Assembly (NCBI GenBank): GCA_017303875.1
Contig: JAFLBP010000014.1
Coordinates: 1 to 64,000 of the forward strand
Direction of reading: 5' to 3'
From: Chitinophagales bacterium
GTDB lineage: Bacteria > Bacteroidota > Bacteroidia > Chitinophagales > Saprospiraceae
Length of the DNA: 64,000 nucleotides
The number at the start of each line of letters is the position of its first letter. Within the stretch, counting starts at the first letter, position 1. Shown here piece by piece: positions 62,840-64,000 of this stretch. Below the pieces are notes generated by a model. It was not told where the DNA came from. It searched no databases and saw nothing but the letters and a program-made list of their open reading frames with translations. The position numbers and the translations under genes are program-made.

Positions 62840-64000
62840 ATGGAAAATCCATCAAGTATCCCCAATGGGCAAGACCGGCTGTTTTCAACGCCATTTCTCC
62901 TCCTCTGTCTTTCCCATGCCTTGTTTGCGGCCAGCTTCAATATGATGATTCCGGAGCTGCCTTCCTACCTCAGTAGTCTTGGCGGCGCAGAATACAAGGG
63001 ACTCATCATTGCGCTTTTTACCCTTACGGCAGGCATTTCACGGCCATTTAGCGGCAAACTTACCGATAAAGTCGGCCGATTATTTGTGATGTACGTAGGT
63101 ACTGCGGCCTGTGTACTTTGCGGCCTGCTTTATCCGGTGCTCACCACGGTGGGCGGTTTTTTGCTGCTGCGTTTCCTGCATGGTTTTTCCACAGGATTCA
63201 AGCCTACCGGCACTTCTGCTTATGTGGCCGATACGGTTCCGCCGGGTCGCCTCGGCGAAGCGATGGGTGTTTTGGGTATTTGCCTGAGCATCGGCGCTTC
63301 GGCATCGCCTTTGCTGGGCAGTTGGCTGACGCAGACTTACGGCATACAGGTTATGTTTTATGCGTCGGTTGTTCCGGCCGTACTGTCCATGCTCATTTTA
63401 TATCGCCTGCCCGAAACGCTGCACCAACGGGAGCCATTCCGCTTTTCCCTGTTGCGCATTAAAAAAACGGATATGCTCGATCCCGGGGCCTTTCCCGCAG
63501 GAATCGTGATGATCTGTGCCTATGCCAGTTATGGCGTGATTCTGACGCTGGTGCCCGACCTCAGCGATGCGGTGGGCGTAGGCAACCGGGGCGTATTTTT
63601 TGCCTTATTTACGTTGGCCAGCATCACGACGCGATTTACGGCGGGTAAAGTTTCCGATCGCTTGGGGCGGGTGCCGGTGCTGAAAGTATCTACAGTGCTG
63701 ATTGCGGCGTCGATGATCTTGTTTGCGCATACCGACCGCCCTTGGATGCTCTACCTTGCGTCGGTAATTTTCGGTTTTGGAAATGGCATTTTTTCACCGG
63801 CAATCAATGCCTGGACGATTGACCTGGGCGACCCCGCCCACAAAGGACGCGCCCTGGCAACCATGTTTATTGCGCTCGAAATCGCCATTGGCGGCGGCGC
63901 GGCGCTGGGTGGCTGGTATTTTGCCAGGCACCACGACGGCATGCCGGCAGTATTTTACGGCGCCGCAGCCATGAGTTTACTGGGTTTGCTTTATTTGCTG
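62840..64000 (+). CDS. MFS transporter (partial, runs off window)
   Basis: 387 codons are open from ATG 62840 to the window edge without a stop. Ten or more membrane helices are visible. MFS hallmarks are GKLTDKVGRLF after helix two (about 73-83) and GKVSDRLGRVPV in the second half (about 269-280), plus FLHGFSTGFKPTG in helix four. It is likely a drug or metabolite efflux carrier of the YfcJ/Bcr-like kind; the substrate is unknown. Confidence 0.88.
   Translation, partial: MENPSSIPNGQDRLFSTPFLLLCLSHALFAASFNMMIPELPSYLSSLGGAEYKGLIIALFTLTAGISRPFSGKLTDKVGRLFVMYVGTAACVLCGLLYPVLTTVGGFLLLRFLHGFSTGFKPTGTSAYVADTVPPGRLGEAMGVLGICLSIGASASPLLGSWLTQTYGIQVMFYASVVPAVLSMLILYRLPETLHQREPFRFSLLRIKKTDMLDPGAFPAGIVMICAYASYGVILTLVPDLSDAVGVGNRGVFFALFTLASITTRFTAGKVSDRLGRVPVLKVSTVLIAASMILFAHTDRPWMLYLASVIFGFGNGIFSPAINAWTIDLGDPAHKGRALATMFIALEIAIGGGAALGGWYFARHHDGMPAVFYGAAAMSLLGLLYLL

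Overview
This window looks like chromosomal DNA of a Bacteroidota bacterium, most likely of the Saprospiria type. The evidence is a GldJ-like lipoprotein, a PorP/SprF outer-membrane protein, a large exported protein with SprB-type repeats and a type IX secretion (T9SS) C-terminal tail, and promoters with the TAnnTTTG -7 box typical of the phylum. Base composition is near half GC, with clear AT-rich islands. No rRNA, tRNA or CRISPR array was seen.

Layout. The left edge (1-1.9 kb) is an AT-rich, cassette-like region: an isoprenylcysteine-methyltransferase-like gene and an unknown gene, bounded by complementary boxes and an imperfect hairpin that recall integron attC sites, plus a decayed gene end. 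1.9-10 kb holds housekeeping and envelope genes: GNAT/FemAB-like protein, BamA-like barrel, coiled-coil/HhH protein, HxlR regulator, DUF3127, hpt, an aldose epimerase and glgB. 10.1-12.9 kb is a probable nitric-oxide/iron-sulfur stress module: a cysteine-free Crp/Fnr regulator, a 24-bp palindrome, ric/ytfE and a His-rich polytopic membrane protein. 12.9-24 kb: GT39-like transferase, NUC1 nuclease, heme-binding protein, radA next to a TPR-adenylate cyclase, a GH130-like lipoprotein, a Tes-like radical SAM enzyme and an APC permease. 24.3-32 kb: hemD, a broken toxin-like gene beside a DUF4240 gene, an HtrA protease, an HD protein, trpS, ridA, rpmF with its YceD partner, and an ECF sigma factor. 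32.4-42.4 kb: gatA, an arginase-fold protein lacking metal ligands, murF, gldJ, a PorP/SprF protein and the T9SS cargo. 42.7-47.1 kb: a large DUF2723 protein and obgE. 47.3-54.7 kb is a type I restriction-modification island (hsdR-hsdM-hsdS) bounded by two direct copies of a ~170-bp element with terminal inverted repeats; the left boundary also keeps a remnant of an rpoN 3' end, while intact rpoN lies at the right boundary. 56.7-64 kb: an unknown lipoprotein, a sodium/solute symporter, an EamA transporter, an unknown exported protein, lgt and the start of an MFS transporter.

A recurring theme is a set of intergenic inverted repeats built from short, nearly repeated words. At least five word families occur. 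They often fill the whole stop-to-start gap between genes, in one case running into a coding sequence. They mostly lack a T-tract, so simple terminators do not explain them. Conventional terminator hairpins occur separately.
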